Below, one piece after another: positions 48,828 to 61,700 of a stretch of DNA of 64,000 bases; the stretch's first letter is position 1; every line of letters starts with the position of its first letter. The stretch comes from Pohlia nutans (taxonomy: Eukaryota; Streptophyta; Bryopsida; Bryales; Mniaceae), in NCBI GenBank assembly GCA_022496805.1, contig CM040090.1, positions 3,342,001 to 3,406,000 of the forward strand, read 5' to 3'. Below the pieces are notes generated by a model. The model saw only the letters and a list, made by a program, of their open reading frames with translations. It was not told where the DNA came from and searched no databases. The position numbers were made by a program, and so were the translations under genes.

Positions 48828-51800
48828 ATGAAGATCTCCGTCAAGACACTCAAGGGCAACCACTTTGATCTGCAAGTCGCGGAGGACGAGCTGGTACCCT
48901 TCTCTTCTCTCTTCGCCTCTCTTCCTCTGCACGTTTTTGCGGAATCGTTGCAGCTAGTTTGGTTGGAGGGATCAGTGGTCGGTGGTACTGAGTTGGGTTT
49001 TGCGGCAAACTACTTGCTCACTTGTTTTTTCCCGGTTTGGGGTACTTTGGTTCGTTTTTGGTATGATAGTGCAGTTTCTGTTCCCTAATGCACCTGATTG
49101 TTGAATTGATAGTTTATAGTATCTTATGTAATTTGGGGTTAAGTGCGTAATGGAGATTTGAATTCGGTTGTGTTTGTAGGGTTGTTTATGTAGAGCAGCG
49201 AGTCACAAAAATTGTTGGTTGCTAATTCTAACATGTGGCGTTCTATTTATGGATAATTGGTTTTGGAAATGACGAAAGTATCCGATACTAATGAGGTAGT
49301 TTCTGAGAATAGAATTTCGAAAAGTTAGACCTAATTGTTGGGATGCAGATTGACTAATTGCTAGGTTGTGTGTTGTGCAGGTTGGTTCTGTGAAAGCGAA
49401 GATAGAGGAGTCTCAAGGCAAGGAAGCGTTTCCTTGTGCACAGCAGCTTCTGATTCACCAAGGGAAAGTTCTGAAAGATGAGACCACCATGGCGGATAAC
49501 AAGGTGTCGGAGGGTGGATTTCTTGTGGTCATGTTGACGAAGGTAGGACTGCTCTCACTGTTGTGGTCATCGGTTTTATGGGGGCTTTTTTTAATACCTG
49601 TTTTGTTGAGAGCTTTCATTAGGGTACTTTAATCAGACCGCTCTTTGAGCTAACACGCTTAATCTTTTGTGTCTAATTAGACGAAAACGGCACCAGCTGG
49701 CGCGCCTGCGTCATCCTCAGCATCCGTTCAGGTACTCAACAGGTGTCTTAGTTTGTGCAATTTTCGAATGGCTTCTGTTCCATAGTTTGGAACAGAATGT
49801 AGAGGAACCTCTTTAAGCATTTGAACCAATATGTAAGAGTGCTCTCATAGTACAGAAGCTCACTGGGAGAGATCGCTTTGGGTACAATCGACAAACTCTA
49901 ATTTAAATCACTATGTATGATTTTCTTATGCAGTCATTCAGATTAGGAGGTTGTAGACCCCTATTGAAGGGACAGTAGACAACCTCATTCTCATTCAAAG
50001 AGCATTGGCCATAGACAGTTAGCCAGGTCATGCTTACACATCAACTTGCTAATTGAAGGCCAACCGAGTCTGTGGACAGATGAATCGATGTTGGTAACAG
50101 GGGCCAGTATCAGTGCATTTTCTTTCTGGCAAACCTGAGACAGATTCTCCCTAAGTTCTGTACCATGAATGAAGAGCCGGGAGCTAAAAAAAATGTAGTG
50201 GTCAGTATAGGAGACAGAATCAGGCTCCTAATGATTTTAGTATCCTCTACCTTACTAGATGTAAGTTAACTGGAGCAGATTTCGGCTATGTTAGATTACT
50301 GTTCATGTTGATAATTGGTTTAGTGATCTAATACTCTATCGTTCAGGCTCCTGCAGCTGCTGCTGCGGCTCCACCTGCTGCCCCCGCTCCAAGCCCTGCA
50401 CCAGCACCAGCACCAGCACCAGCACCTGCACCTGCTCCAGCACCACCAGCTCTGTAAGTATCTAAATTGGCCAGGACTTCGATTGGGTTGCAACATGATC
50501 GTAAACACGTAGTGTGTTAATGTTGATGAAATGATGTGGTCGTGGGATGGTTATCATCACTGTCACATATTTTTTTCTCGATCTCTAAATTGTTGAAGGT
50601 GCTCATTGAGTGTCGGATGGGCATGTAAGTTTTATTTCGGATTTTTAACATAAGTCTTGTATATCAGAGCTCCAGCTGCAGCCGCACCTCCCCCTTCTGC
50701 AGCCCCAGTAGCAGGAGCTCCAGCGTGAGTACCGAGTCCAAGTTTGAATGTACTGGGATTCTGAAATTTGGCAGGATAGTAGGCTTATTGTGGATCTGAT
50801 TACATCTTTTCTGTGTCTCGCAATTACTTTTTTAATAACTATCTGGTTGTATTGATGATTGAAAACATACTTGGAAGTCATTGGGTCTAATAGTAGACTT
50901 TATCTATTTATCTATGGAATGGTATCCACCTCTGTCATGCTTTTTCTGGGTCCCGTTAGTTCTTCCTAGGGTTCCTACACTTCGACTTGATGTGGTGGTA
51001 TTTGAATTTGTTGTTGCTGCATTCTATGCAGAGGCTCACTATTTCTGAGCACTAGGGATTGTTTTGTATTGACTGTACGCTTCCCTTGTGCAGAGATGAG
51101 TATGGCCAGGCCGCATCAAACCTTGTTGCAGGGTCTGCTCTCGAGTCAACAGTACAGCAAATTATTGACATGGGTGGAGGTACCTGGGATCGTGACATTG
51201 TTCTCCGTGCATTGCGAGCAGCTTTCAACAACCCTGAGAGGGCTGTGGAGTATCTTTACTCTGTAAGTGAAAGTGTTATGACTTGAAATGCGAGACTTGC
51301 CAGGCATGAATAATAACTCCAGATGTCTCTAATATACATTGAGAGGGTACTCTACAAGAAGTGACGTCTTGGTATGACTGGTATGTAGGGAATTCCTGAA
51401 GTAGCGGAAGTCCCAGCTCCTGTAGCCCGTGCTGCACCTGCTGGAGCACCTGCGGCTGCAATCCCAGCAGCCCCTGCTCCTGCAGCTCCAGCTGCTCCAC
51501 AAGGGCCGAATTCCGCACCCTTGGACTTGTTCCCTCAGGTACAATGGAGGCCAGTTACGAAGAGAAACATTTTATGAAGTTGTTAAAAAATGCGGTGGTA
51601 TTTTAGGTCTGGTCTGGATTGATGTTATGTATCTAGACCATGTACTTGTATGTTGAGTTTTGAGATCTAGTGAATTGTTTAGAGTGTGATGCTTGTCTGT
51701 TTCTATCAATTATCTTGTGGGGATCCATACCAACATAGTGACCAATTTATAACATCTAGTGAATCTGGTTATCTTGTACAGGGCATGCCAGGTGTAGGTG

Positions 51801-52968
51801 GGGGAGGTGCTGGATTAGGAGCACTGGATTTTCTGCGTAACAACCCACAGGTTTCTTTTTGTTGACTATCCTCTTGTATTTGTATCCTTTTGACGATCCT
51901 GAGTTTCTAAAAAAAGATCTGCATCACCAAGATTAAAAGAGTAGGTCTGATGGCATTGATTCCAGAATGAGGAATGGTTTTCGAGAGTGTTGTAATTTTT
52001 TCCCATAGGATTATCGCTTGCATCGTTGAAGTGCTCCATCCTTGAAGCAAATGCCTCTATGATCCTGGTACTGTGTGCTAGTCAATCTGAATGTCAATTT
52101 CAGTGGCACTAATTGATGACAAATTCTACGCTGATGCTATTTCACTTTTTCTATGACGGCAGTTTCAAGCCTTGAGGACCATGGTGCAAGCCAACCCTCA
52201 GATTTTGCAGGTAGGCTCATTAATTGGGATCCATATCCTTCATGTTAGAATGTGCTAGTGAATCGCCAGCAATTTTGGTGTTCCAACGTGCTTTTTTCAT
52301 GCTCTTTCGAATTGAAGTTTCTATCAATTCTTTGCTTTGTCTGTATTCTAATATGTTTTGTTGATTAATTTTGACAGCCCATGCTTCAAGAGTTGGGGAA
52401 ACAAAATCCTGCCCTTCTGCGCCTCATTAATGAAAACCAGGCTGAGTTTTTGCGTCTCATTAACGAGGCTGGTGCGGAAGGTGTTGAAGGAGGGTAAGCA
52501 CATCAATAGCATCGCTTTGTATTTCTGCACAATACGTTCCATCTCTATCATTACTGTGGCCAGTTACTGCGTGTCGTTTCTAACACAATGAATTCCTCGG
52601 TTTGGAAATGTAGGGATGCCCTGGGACAGATACCTGGAGCATATCCGCAGTCCGTGAACGTGACCCCTGAAGAACGAGAATCCATTGAACGGGTAACAAC
52701 CTCTACTATCCAGATGCTTTTGCTGATTCCAGAGATGTGTTTGCTGTAACAGTGAAGTGCTCAAGTTCTTCAATGCTTTTGGAAACACGATGCATCTGAA
52801 CAATCTCAGTACGTGGACTGCAAGGTTGATTAACACGTTGCTTGACACCAGTTGGAGGCCATGGGATTCAACCGGGCGCTTGTAATTGAGGCGTTCCTTG
52901 CGTGCGATAAGAATGAGCAACTAGCTGCCAACTATCTTTTAGAACATGCAGGTGATGAAGAGTTATAA
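48828..52968 (+). CDS. RAD23: RAD23 ubiquitin receptor / nucleotide-excision repair protein
   Basis: Shuttles ubiquitinated proteins to the proteasome and stabilises the XPC/RAD4 damage sensor. Twelve exons, all GT-AG and phase-consistent: 48828-48893, 49381-49542, 49681-49731, 50347-50453, 50668-50724, 51094-51262, 51389-51538, 51782-51850, 52163-52210, 52378-52493, 52614-52692, 52852-52968; 396 residues, normal for the family. Domains: N-terminal ubiquitin-like ([10 protein letters not shown]..; [13 protein letters not shown]), Ala/Pro linker with PAPA repeats, UBA1 about 164-204 ([26 protein letters not shown]), a second Ala/Pro linker, XPC-binding domain about 268-325 ([20 protein letters not shown]), and UBA2 at the end ([24 protein letters not shown]). 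The ATG follows CACC and begins the conserved UBL strand. No defects seen; expected functional. Intron 3 carries a transposon-derived repeat. Confidence 0.95.
49860..50060 (+). repeat. Intronic repeat shared with ABCG intron and captured element
   Basis: GATCGCTTTGGGTACAA, TGTAGACCCCTATTGAAGGG and GGCCATAGACAG match 17205-17310 and 61886-62035. It probably derives from the terminal part of the same transposon family as 15779-17320. Confidence 0.55.
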
Positions 52969-53624
52969 CTGTTAGGCATGGTACCGAGGCATGACTACAT
53001 TTTGATGGGCTATTTGTTCTGTTTCTATTTTCAGGATCCACTTGTGTGTTCATTTTCACCTGTCAATTGTAAAAGTAGAGGCGTTGAGCAATGGGTAACT
53101 CAAATAATACCGGGCTCTAGAGATATCCTACAGTTGACTCTGGGTTTCTGGATGGTTGAGCATGTTCAGAATCCACCTGCTAGTGTTGTGTAATAGTGTC
53201 GTTCGTTCAAGCCTAGGTTGATGCAAGTTTAGAAAGTGGTCCAAGGCACACGTGCCTATTCTATACCATTCAATTACGTGTAGCAATCACTGCCGGCACT
53301 TTGGCATGTGAGCAACACTAATATTGTCCTGCAAGCGAATTTTGTCTGCTCGCTCTTTATGGACCTGCATCTGCATCTGTAGTGCTGTATGAAGATGATA
53401 TTACTAAACGTAGCCATCTACCATTACCCTTCTTATTTGGAATCAGCCTGATGTAGTCGCTGAATTTCAGTTGGCAATATTGGGTTCTGTGACGTATTTC
53501 TTGCCTTTGCTGTACCGTGTGATGTCAACACTGTAAGATATTGATGTTTAGGAATAGGACATCTTGAGATCGGATGGGTTCTTGTCGGTTGCTTTTGGAA
53601 AATATTGGATTTTAGCTGGTTCCC
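52969..53624. other. RAD23 3' UTR and spacer
   Basis: Moderate GC. The short frame at 52978-53190 has no domain. Likely 3' UTR plus spacer before the next transposon. Confidence 0.4.
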
Positions 53625-54167
53625 TTAACCCTTTAGCGCGCCGGCGTCCAGAATCTGGACGCCGGATGAATTTCAGCAGCTCGATTTCTGTAGGTACCGG
53701 ATGTTTTTCATCCTTTTTTTTTTCATTCTTGTGCTAGTTGAATACCATTTGTACGGTATGGATCTTCCAAATAAGATAATGTGAATTTTTGAAAAATTAC
53801 AAAAGTGATTAATGTCAAGTTTCAATCTTAGTTCAAAAAGAAAGACCTTAAATATGATTTTCCATAGTAAGTAGAATCAAATAATGGAAACCATACCACC
53901 TCGTAGTGCATGTCATTCTAATTTCATTACAATATTTTTAAATTTTTTTGTGTTAATTTTGGATTTTTAATTGAATTTCAAGAGAAAACCTTGCAAAATT
54001 ACTTTTAAAATATTAATAATAAATATGATGAATCCAACCGTACAGATGTTATCTACACATTGACATTTACAACTTTGTTTTGTACATCAACTCCATTTTC
54101 GTTTTTCATCAACCATTTTATAACAAATCTTTGAAAACAGTGTTGAATCGGGACGTTAAAGGGTTAA
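53625..54167 (+). mobile_element. TTAA-type element, family D
   Basis: TTAACCCTTTAGCGCGCC to GGGACGTTAAAGGGTTAA, 543 bp. Near the left tip GCGTCCAGAATCTGGACGCC is a perfect palindrome. Intact relative of 42803-43517. Confidence 0.8.
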
Positions 54168-54198
54168 CTGGAATTTTCAGTGTTCCCTATTTAGTCTA

Positions 54199-54310
54199 GG
54201 ATTAGTATAGATATAGGATTTAGTCTAGGATTAGTATAGATATAGGATTAGTATAGATATAGAATTAGTATAGATATAGGATTAGTATAGATATAGGAAT
54301 TAAAACCCTA
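54199..54310 (+). repeat. 18-bp tandem repeat followed by telobox-like motif
   Basis: About five copies of GGATTAGTATAGATATAG, with one TTTAGTCTA-bearing longer unit, run from 54199 to 54299. AAACCCTAAAACCCTAA follows at 54302. Confidence 0.75.
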
Positions 54311-55185
54311 AAACCCTAATTCTAATATCTTCTCACCTTATCCTTCCGGAACATTAGGGTACTGCACTGCCTACTGCTTGGTTGATTCTTTACTGATGTA
54401 ATAACCTTCCTCCGAACATGGAGCGAAAGATGATACTTATCATTATATGAGGGAATTTAGTAGGAGTTGAGCGAGTATAAACTTAAGATGTGTAGTCAGA
54501 GAGCATCCATGAGTATCGAAGAAAATCTAAGAAACTTTATTAAGAAAACAAAGTCTAGGGCTTTAAGAATGTTGTTTCTAATCACTAGTTTTGAATTGGA
54601 ATGTTTGTATTATAATTATTTCAAAGTCAAAAGCAATGAAGATAAATAACGGTACAAGCAATAATATTAGCAACATAAATGTATTTTGAACGTTGTTATA
54701 ATTGCCCAAAAGCTGCCTACGTTAAACTTTTTGTTTTTCTTTTCAAACATTTAAAAGTTAAGTTGTAGGTTGACTTCTTTATTTCGATGTTTTGTCCAAG
54801 TATGTTTAAATATATTAATTTTATTTCAAATAGTTTGAAATAGGAATATTAGGAATATGTTGACAATATTGAAGATATTTTAAGAATATTTTGGAATATT
54901 TTAAAATATCTATAGAATATTATAAATATTTTCAACATATCTTTAGGATTTTGACATGTAAGACATGTTCTACATGACATTTATAACATAATATACATAT
55001 CATTTAACATACATAACATTCAAGCACACTGCTTTTACATCCATCCAACGGTGTAGAAGTTCATTTAGAAAAAGGATGGACAAAGCCGGTCACTGGATTG
55101 GAGTGGAAAAAAATGAAAGAAGATAAGGAGAAAACTAAACCACCACAGAAGAAGAAAAAACGTTGCTAGCGCCTGCCGACATGTA
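54311..55185. other. AT-rich gene-free stretch
   Basis: Contains repeated GAATAT..TTTTAAGAATATTTTGG-like low-complexity sequence near 54840-54930. No gene recognised. Confidence 0.35.
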
Positions 55186-55190
55186 GTCTG

Positions 55191-55559
55191 TGTTAGAAGT
55201 ACATTTACCGTGTTAATAATTCCTATTAGAACATGTGTTAGTTATGTACTTTGACAAAGTTGTTAGTTAACAACTTGTAGGCGGCGTAGCCGTAGTTGCC
55301 GTAGTAGCCGTCATAATCATCATAGCCGTTTTGGCGGTAATAGCCGTTATGGCGGTAATAGCCGTAGTCTTGTAGGTAATTGACTACGTGTGTTCACACT
55401 TGGTGTGAATGGTCTAAGTCACTTAGACCATTGTATAAGAGCTCGGGGGTGAGGCTCTTGATCATATCTTGATCATACCTCTACGGTTGGGTGGAGAGCT
55501 CCAATTTCATTTGCATTAGTAAAACTCCTATCTTCATAAACACCTCTTGTTTTTCTACA
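55191..55559 (+). mobile_element. Solo LTR (Copia-like) with TSD GTCTG
   Basis: TGTTAGAAGTAC to TTTTTCTACA, 369 bp, TG...CA ends. Perfect 5-bp duplication GTCTG at 55186-55190 and 55560-55564. Inside, 55280-55375 is a degenerate GTAGCCGT/GGCGGTAATAGCC repeat. The 3' part has CTACGGTTGGGTGG, like the solo LTR at 8593. No internal region adjoins. Confidence 0.8.
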
Positions 55560-55564
55560 GTCTG

Positions 55565-56632
55565 GCGCTTGTAGCACCATCCAACTTTTCAACCAAAAAA
55601 AAGACTTTTACAAAAAAGTTGTCAGCTAGCGTTGGTTGGCGTGTTGCTCTAGTACTAACATTAAGTCACTACAATATCTTCATTTTTAGTATGTGTTCAA
55701 GCTTTGAGATCTTGTTGACCTTCCCCTCCCGGTTGCCATTACCTCCGCCTTCCTGTGAAACAAGCTGGCTACTGAGTTTGCATAGATGATGATGTCGGAT
55801 ATTTTGCACATTTTCCTGAAGGGCAAGGTAGAGCCAGTGAAGGCTACTGAATGTTATGTGGTATTGCGGCCACCTTTGGCGCGTAATGGTGGAGATTCTT
55901 TTAAGATACAATGATGTGATTGCAGTTGGCAGGATTAATGTGCTCAGCATGAAAACGAAATGCAGTCCAGTTCTTTGTCTCAAGTCTTTAAATGTTGTAG
56001 AATTATATACCTACCAAGTTCATTCTCTTCACCACCCTGTCTCTATGAAGGGTGCAATGGTACGAATGATCATGAGCCTCCTGTACAGGACAGTAGCCCC
56101 TCCGATGGTACGTCATTTTTTCACATGAATTCAAGCCATGATTTCCACATAACATTTTTTGCAGCCCCAATGTTCACCCTTGGGAATTAGCATCGCAGGC
56201 CAGAATCATTGTAGGAATTGCAATCTTCTGGAGAATCAAATTCATCTTTAGTTTAAGATGGCTTGGCAGCTCAATAGAGTTTTAAAAAAAAAATAGTTTT
56301 GCATGTTTTACATCATCAATATCCTATTCAAATGTTGATTCTCTAACCAAAGGGTGTTTTACAAAACTAGCTAAAGAATGTTATGCAAAATGGGGATTCA
56401 AGCACAAAAATTATTGGAATACAAAAGGGCAAAGTGCATCGAGTAAGTATTTGAGTCTACTATTAGGAAATGAAAAATTGGGACATTTTCAGAATGAAAT
56501 GGTGAAGGAAAAGAAATTCACTTGGAAATTGAGTAGTTTAGGATTGATTACTTCATACCTTGATATCTTAATTAATAATACCTCAAAACTCATGATTCTT
56601 CTTTTGACTAGAAAGAATTTGCATTCTTTCCG
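55565..56632. other. Stretch without a recognised gene
   Basis: Frames at 55547-55786 and 55856-56190 are of intermediate GC but match nothing I know. Possibly remnants of a retrotransposon or gene. Confidence 0.35.
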
Positions 56633-57173
56633 TTAACCCCTACGTGTCCAATCAACCATATATTGCTTGATTTTGTTTACCATAGGCTAAAAACTCAAGC
56701 GTTTTAGCTTTGTTCAAGTTTGTATATTCATTAGATGTTTAAGTTAAGTTATGATGCATCTTTTGACTATTGGGATTGGGGAATAGACTTTATTTGAAGA
56801 TTTTACACCGTTGAAAAATTTGAAATTTGAGTGTCCAAAATACAAATGGCTTTCAAAGGATGCTCCAATCATGTTACTTTGACTTTTAATTTCTTCACTT
56901 TCATTTTTTTAAACTATTTCCAAACATAACTTTTATTGACCTTAAATATAATTTTAGATATTAAATTTGACATAAATATATTTATTTTGAAATTTTATCT
57001 TGTTTACATAAATATTTAAAATGTCTTCCAAGTATATTGAGATTTTTTTGTCATACCTCCATAATGTTGATAACCATTAATGAATAATTATAAATCATAC
57101 ATTGTGACATTTCAAGTATGCAAATTGTTGTGCTTTATCTTTTACAAAACATGTGAGGACCTTTAGGGGTTAA
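56633..57173 (+). mobile_element. TTAA-type element
   Basis: TTAACCCCTACGTGTCC to GAGGACCTTTAGGGGTTAA, 541 bp. The interior differs from families A-D. Tip sequences mix the ACG and AGGACC variants. Confidence 0.7.
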
Positions 57174-57805
57174 AATCATTATTTCCATTGTTATTGAAAA
57201 TTTGTATCCATAATTGTTTGAATAAATGAATTTTTTATTTTCATATAAAAATAAATAAAAAGAAGTTGATTTTTGATCAAGACTCAATTGTACGTGTTAT
57301 GCATCTTGTGTACTAACATGTCAAAATTTGGATCAAATATTCTAATTTATCAAGTTTTCATGACAATCCTTTAAAAAACCCAAAACTACGTATCATTAGT
57401 GAATGGTAAAGTATTGTACCACACTGGTAACATTCAGTACTATTTTCTAGACTTTTGGGTCTTTGTAGATTTCAAAGTATAGTATAGTGTAATCTCAACT
57501 ATTCAAGGGTAGATCTCGCTACTCGTGTCTAGAAGGGTTGCTTTACAATATGGCCAGAAGTTGAGAGTCAATCAATTCCACGAATCAGATTGCAAACTAG
57601 CTCTTTTGCAATTTGAATTGGCGGGATTCGATAGACTCTCGACTAGTGTAAAGCAGCCCTGAGGTATAGACAGTTGAACTAAGCTTAACTCTTTATTCAT
57701 TATGGTCTTATGGACCAACGTTATGATTAAGGTAGAAGCATCAAAACCAGTTAGGAACCAGTTCTAGTCACCTATGCAAACACATGTTTCAACTTTGTGA
57801 GTTCC
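57174..57805. other. Gene-free stretch
   Basis: Contains an inverted pair around TGAGAGTCAATC / GATAGACTCTCGACTAG (57560-57640) of low quality. No gene recognised. Confidence 0.35.
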
Positions 57806-58075
57806 CAATAAAATTATCACAACCATTAGTTGTAGCTGTTTGGTGATCAATTACGAATGCCAAGTCAACAAACTCATTGAACTAGAAATGAAAGACATGC
57901 ATTGGTTCCCCTACTAATATCAATAGTGGTCTATGCAAAATCATACATTGCGACAAAATTAATGAAAAAGTGGGCTTGGTTATTAAACCCAAAGCTTTAT
58001 GTGCCGCAAATTTTTATCGTTGAATGGAACTCCTTAAACTGACAGGTATTGGTGCCTCCACCTTATGGTGCGAAG
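57806..58075 (+). repeat. Dispersed repeat, copy 2
   Basis: Second copy of the repeat at 40811-41130 in direct orientation, with small deletions. Confidence 0.6.
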
Positions 58076-58701
58076 AGTGATGAGAAGACCAGGATATGCA
58101 ATCGGAATCACTTCAATCGACCAAATGCAGATACATGAATCTGTGAAAATATGTAACATTTCCATATTGTAGCGTTATGCAATGAACCAACCTGATCTAT
58201 TCAATCTCTAAATGGATTTATAAATACAGCCGAGATTCATCCTCTAGCTCCCCAAAACAGACATAACACCCAACGCATATAATTAAGCTAGGACCAAATT
58301 CATGATTTCAAAATAGAGGGAAACTACAGTTGTTCCCAAAATCCTTCGTCATGCCAGCAAATGTGACGTCATGCCCGCGTTGTCAATACAACCTTGCCTA
58401 CCAGTCTCCGGGAGCTTCCTAAAAGCTTAAATAATGTATTATTTTTATATCACACAAAGGAAAGTCTTTGATTCATTGCGAACAGGAGGACTCAGCACTG
58501 TACACTGGATAGCTACACGTTTTTTTTCTTTTTTTCCCTCTTCGTCCGGCAGCTTGTTTTACGCGTCAACAGAAATGCCTTCAAGGAGAGACCAGGCAAG
58601 CAGTTGAGAAGCTGGGGAGCTCGGTAGAGAAATTGAAAGAGGAGGATTTTGAGTCGCATGATCGATGCTGGTGGTATAGTCCAGAACTGACGTACTCCGC
58701 C

Positions 58702-61700
58702 ATGGCAACAAGCGACGACGACAGCGGCCGAGCTTACATTGTGTGGACTGATCTGTGCGTGCACGTCCGAGCGAAACGAGGCAAACCAGCTCGCCCCATC
58801 CTCGTAGGCGCCACAGGTAACTTAATCAAGCAACGCCATGAAATCATCTTTCTAGAATTTTAACGGTTCGTAGAATAATTTATGTGCAAAGTTCTAGACT
58901 GTCCCGGTGTGGCCATTGTAGCTCAGCACTCAAAGTGTCGACAAACCCCAGTTGAAAAAACCACAGTCTTGGTTTGTTGGTTCCATCAAAGCAACAATAT
59001 TGGGATGTTGGTTGACAAGGTGTAAATCACGTACCTGGCTTGGACGATTGAAATGCATCCCAGTTTTTTTTTTTTTTAATGGATTTTTTGCACTAGTGAG
59101 TGATAGATTTGAACAAGTAGGGCTTACTTCATTTTCGGTCTGCTGCTGGAACGTCCCCAGTGGGGGTGGAAATTTCAGCTTCTAGGGCAATACCTAACTA
59201 TTTAGTGGTTACCCCATTCCCAACTGGCGCCTTAAACCAACAGCTAGGGGCATTTTCCACAATCAATGCTGCAATGATGTTGGTTGTAGAATGAGTTACA
59301 GTTGGTAATGAGTTCTCTCTTGTTGGTTTTAGTATATGTAAGTGTGGTTATGGATTCGTTGTTGTTGGTTTAAGCATCTTTAGTGTGTAATACAAATCTT
59401 TTTAAAACAGAAAGAGCTCTACCTATATGAAGTGAATGGGACGTGTCATACTTCAACTTTGAAAATTTATAACTAATTCATTCTTCATCCAAAAATTATG
59501 TTTCAACTTGTGTTGAAATCTATTTCTTCTTGCCTAACTCTAAAAAAATAATAATACTAATTGATATCAATGCGTCATATCTGTATTTCTTATTCAGTTG
59601 GGAATGGGGTAACCACCTTAGACTTTATGTCCAGAGCAACTTTTGAGTTCAACTGTGGTGGGTGGTGACTGCAGGATATGCGGAGCCGGGGTCGATTATG
59701 GCCATTATGGGACCCAGCGGGTCGGGGAAGTCAACATTGCTTGATACTTTAGCAGGTAAGCGATCACTTACAATGCAGCTTTACATGAAAACTAACTATT
59801 AGTGGGATTCCTATCCGCGGTGTTAATCATTCACTCGTTTGCTCATGGTGCAGGACGGCTGGCTCCCAATACAGTGCTGACCGGTGACATTATGCTCAAT
59901 GGAGAGAAGAAGTCCACCCTGTCCTATGGCGCTGCGGTGCGTAGGCTTGCAGTTGATTAACCCTTAAAAGACCAAGGATTCATGGTTTTAAAATGAAAAA
60001 CATATTGTGAAAAATATAATTCAGATGGGACCAAATTTTATATCACTAGAATCAGTGAAGGACAATGCATGTGTTGGTCAAAAACAAACAAATTTGAATA
60101 AAAGGAAGTCTATGTAGAACCTACTAAAAAAACATGAGGTCCAATTTGGGCTTCTTGGTCCTTTTAGGGGTTAAACTCTGCCATTTGAAGTTAATTCGTA
60201 ATGGCTAATTTGGATGTACAGCAGACTAAAGTCTGATATAATTATGTGCATGGCCAGGCATATGTGACGCAAGAGGATGTGTTGATAGGCACTCTGACGG
60301 TGCGGGAGAGCGTCATGTACTCCGCCAACTTGCGATTCCCAGCCACGGTCACTAAGCAAGAGAAGAAGGCCATTGTGGACCGCACTATCCTGGAAATGGG
60401 GCTCTCGGGTTGCCAGCACACCTACGTGGGCAACTTTTTTGTGCGGGGGCTGAGCGGGGGCGAAAAACGTCGCCTCAGCATTGCATTGCAGATTCTCACA
60501 CGCCCTCGCTTGCTCTTCTTGGATGAACCCACCAGTGGCCTTGATAGGTAGCTCAACAGATTTTTCGTTTTTCACAGCTGGTCCCGCCGACGTTAGAAGT
60601 TTGTTATTGTGCATTTTTTCTTGTGGAAAATGAAACAACAAATACGTAACTCGAATCTGAGACCTTGTTGTGGAAAATAGTACAAACATGTTGAGCTCAC
60701 AGTAGTGACAAAACGTAAGTTACCGTGGTGTAAGCCAAACTTGGAGCAGCAAGCAAGTACTGCAATTTTCGGAGTTCTTCATGTTTCATACTTAGCCGCT
60801 CCATCTCATGGCCTCACCAATTTCAGTCAATTGAGACTTGGGGCTTACATCCTTGTGCACAGTTGCATTTTATTGGTGAAGCTACTTGATGGAGTGGCTT
60901 ACTCTACACTTTTCTACAAACTTGAGTTACCTAGCATAGGCTTAATGAGGATACTATAATCTTGAGTGATTCAATGGTGAAGGAAGCGGATTTTGTGAAA
61001 GGCTCTCAATAGAAACCGGAAAGAGGGGAGTGGTTAGCAGCTCCTAGACTTCTGGAATGCCTGTCTTCCTGCCACATTTTAACCCCTAAAGGACCATAAG
61101 GCCCCATGTATTTTTTAGGAGTTTTGAGTAGGTCTTATGTAGACTTTCTTTTGTTCAAATTTATTTATTCTTTGACTAACACATGCAATTTTCTTCACTG
61201 ATTCCGGAGATACAAAATTTGGTCCCATTTATATTTTTTACAATATGATCGTTTGAATTCTTGGTCCTGTAGGGGTTAATTATGTGTGATAATCATGATC
61301 AGGCTTCTGTAAGTATAGCTTTGTGTGATACGGTGGTGATTGTGGGTGCTCGCAGTGCTGCTGCTTACTTTGTGGTGCTAACGTTGAAGAATCTAGCCAA
61401 GGATGGGCGAACCGTGATCTCGTCCATTCACCAGCCCAGCAGTGAAGTGTTTGCGCTCTTCGACAACCTCACTATCCTCTCCAAAGGCCAAACCATTTAC
61501 TTCGGTGAGGCTGCGAGTGCCTCCCAGGTTAGCGACCTTCTGCCCAGGTCAGAAAATTTAATTATTTGTTAGACCCCACCTATGTCCTGCGGAAATCAGT
61601 TAATATTTTGAACCAATACATAACCGTTGACATTCTAATTCATGCAGTTTAAGTTTTAATACAGTACTCTATGCACGCAATTCAACCACATGCATGAATG

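Noticed and set aside
50320..50508. Minus-strand Trp/Cys-rich frame
   Set aside because: Antisense of the Ala/Pro linker repeats of RAD23.
60171..60689. 172-codon minus-strand frame
   Set aside because: It lies antisense to the highly conserved ABCG nucleotide-binding exon, so it is a shadow frame.
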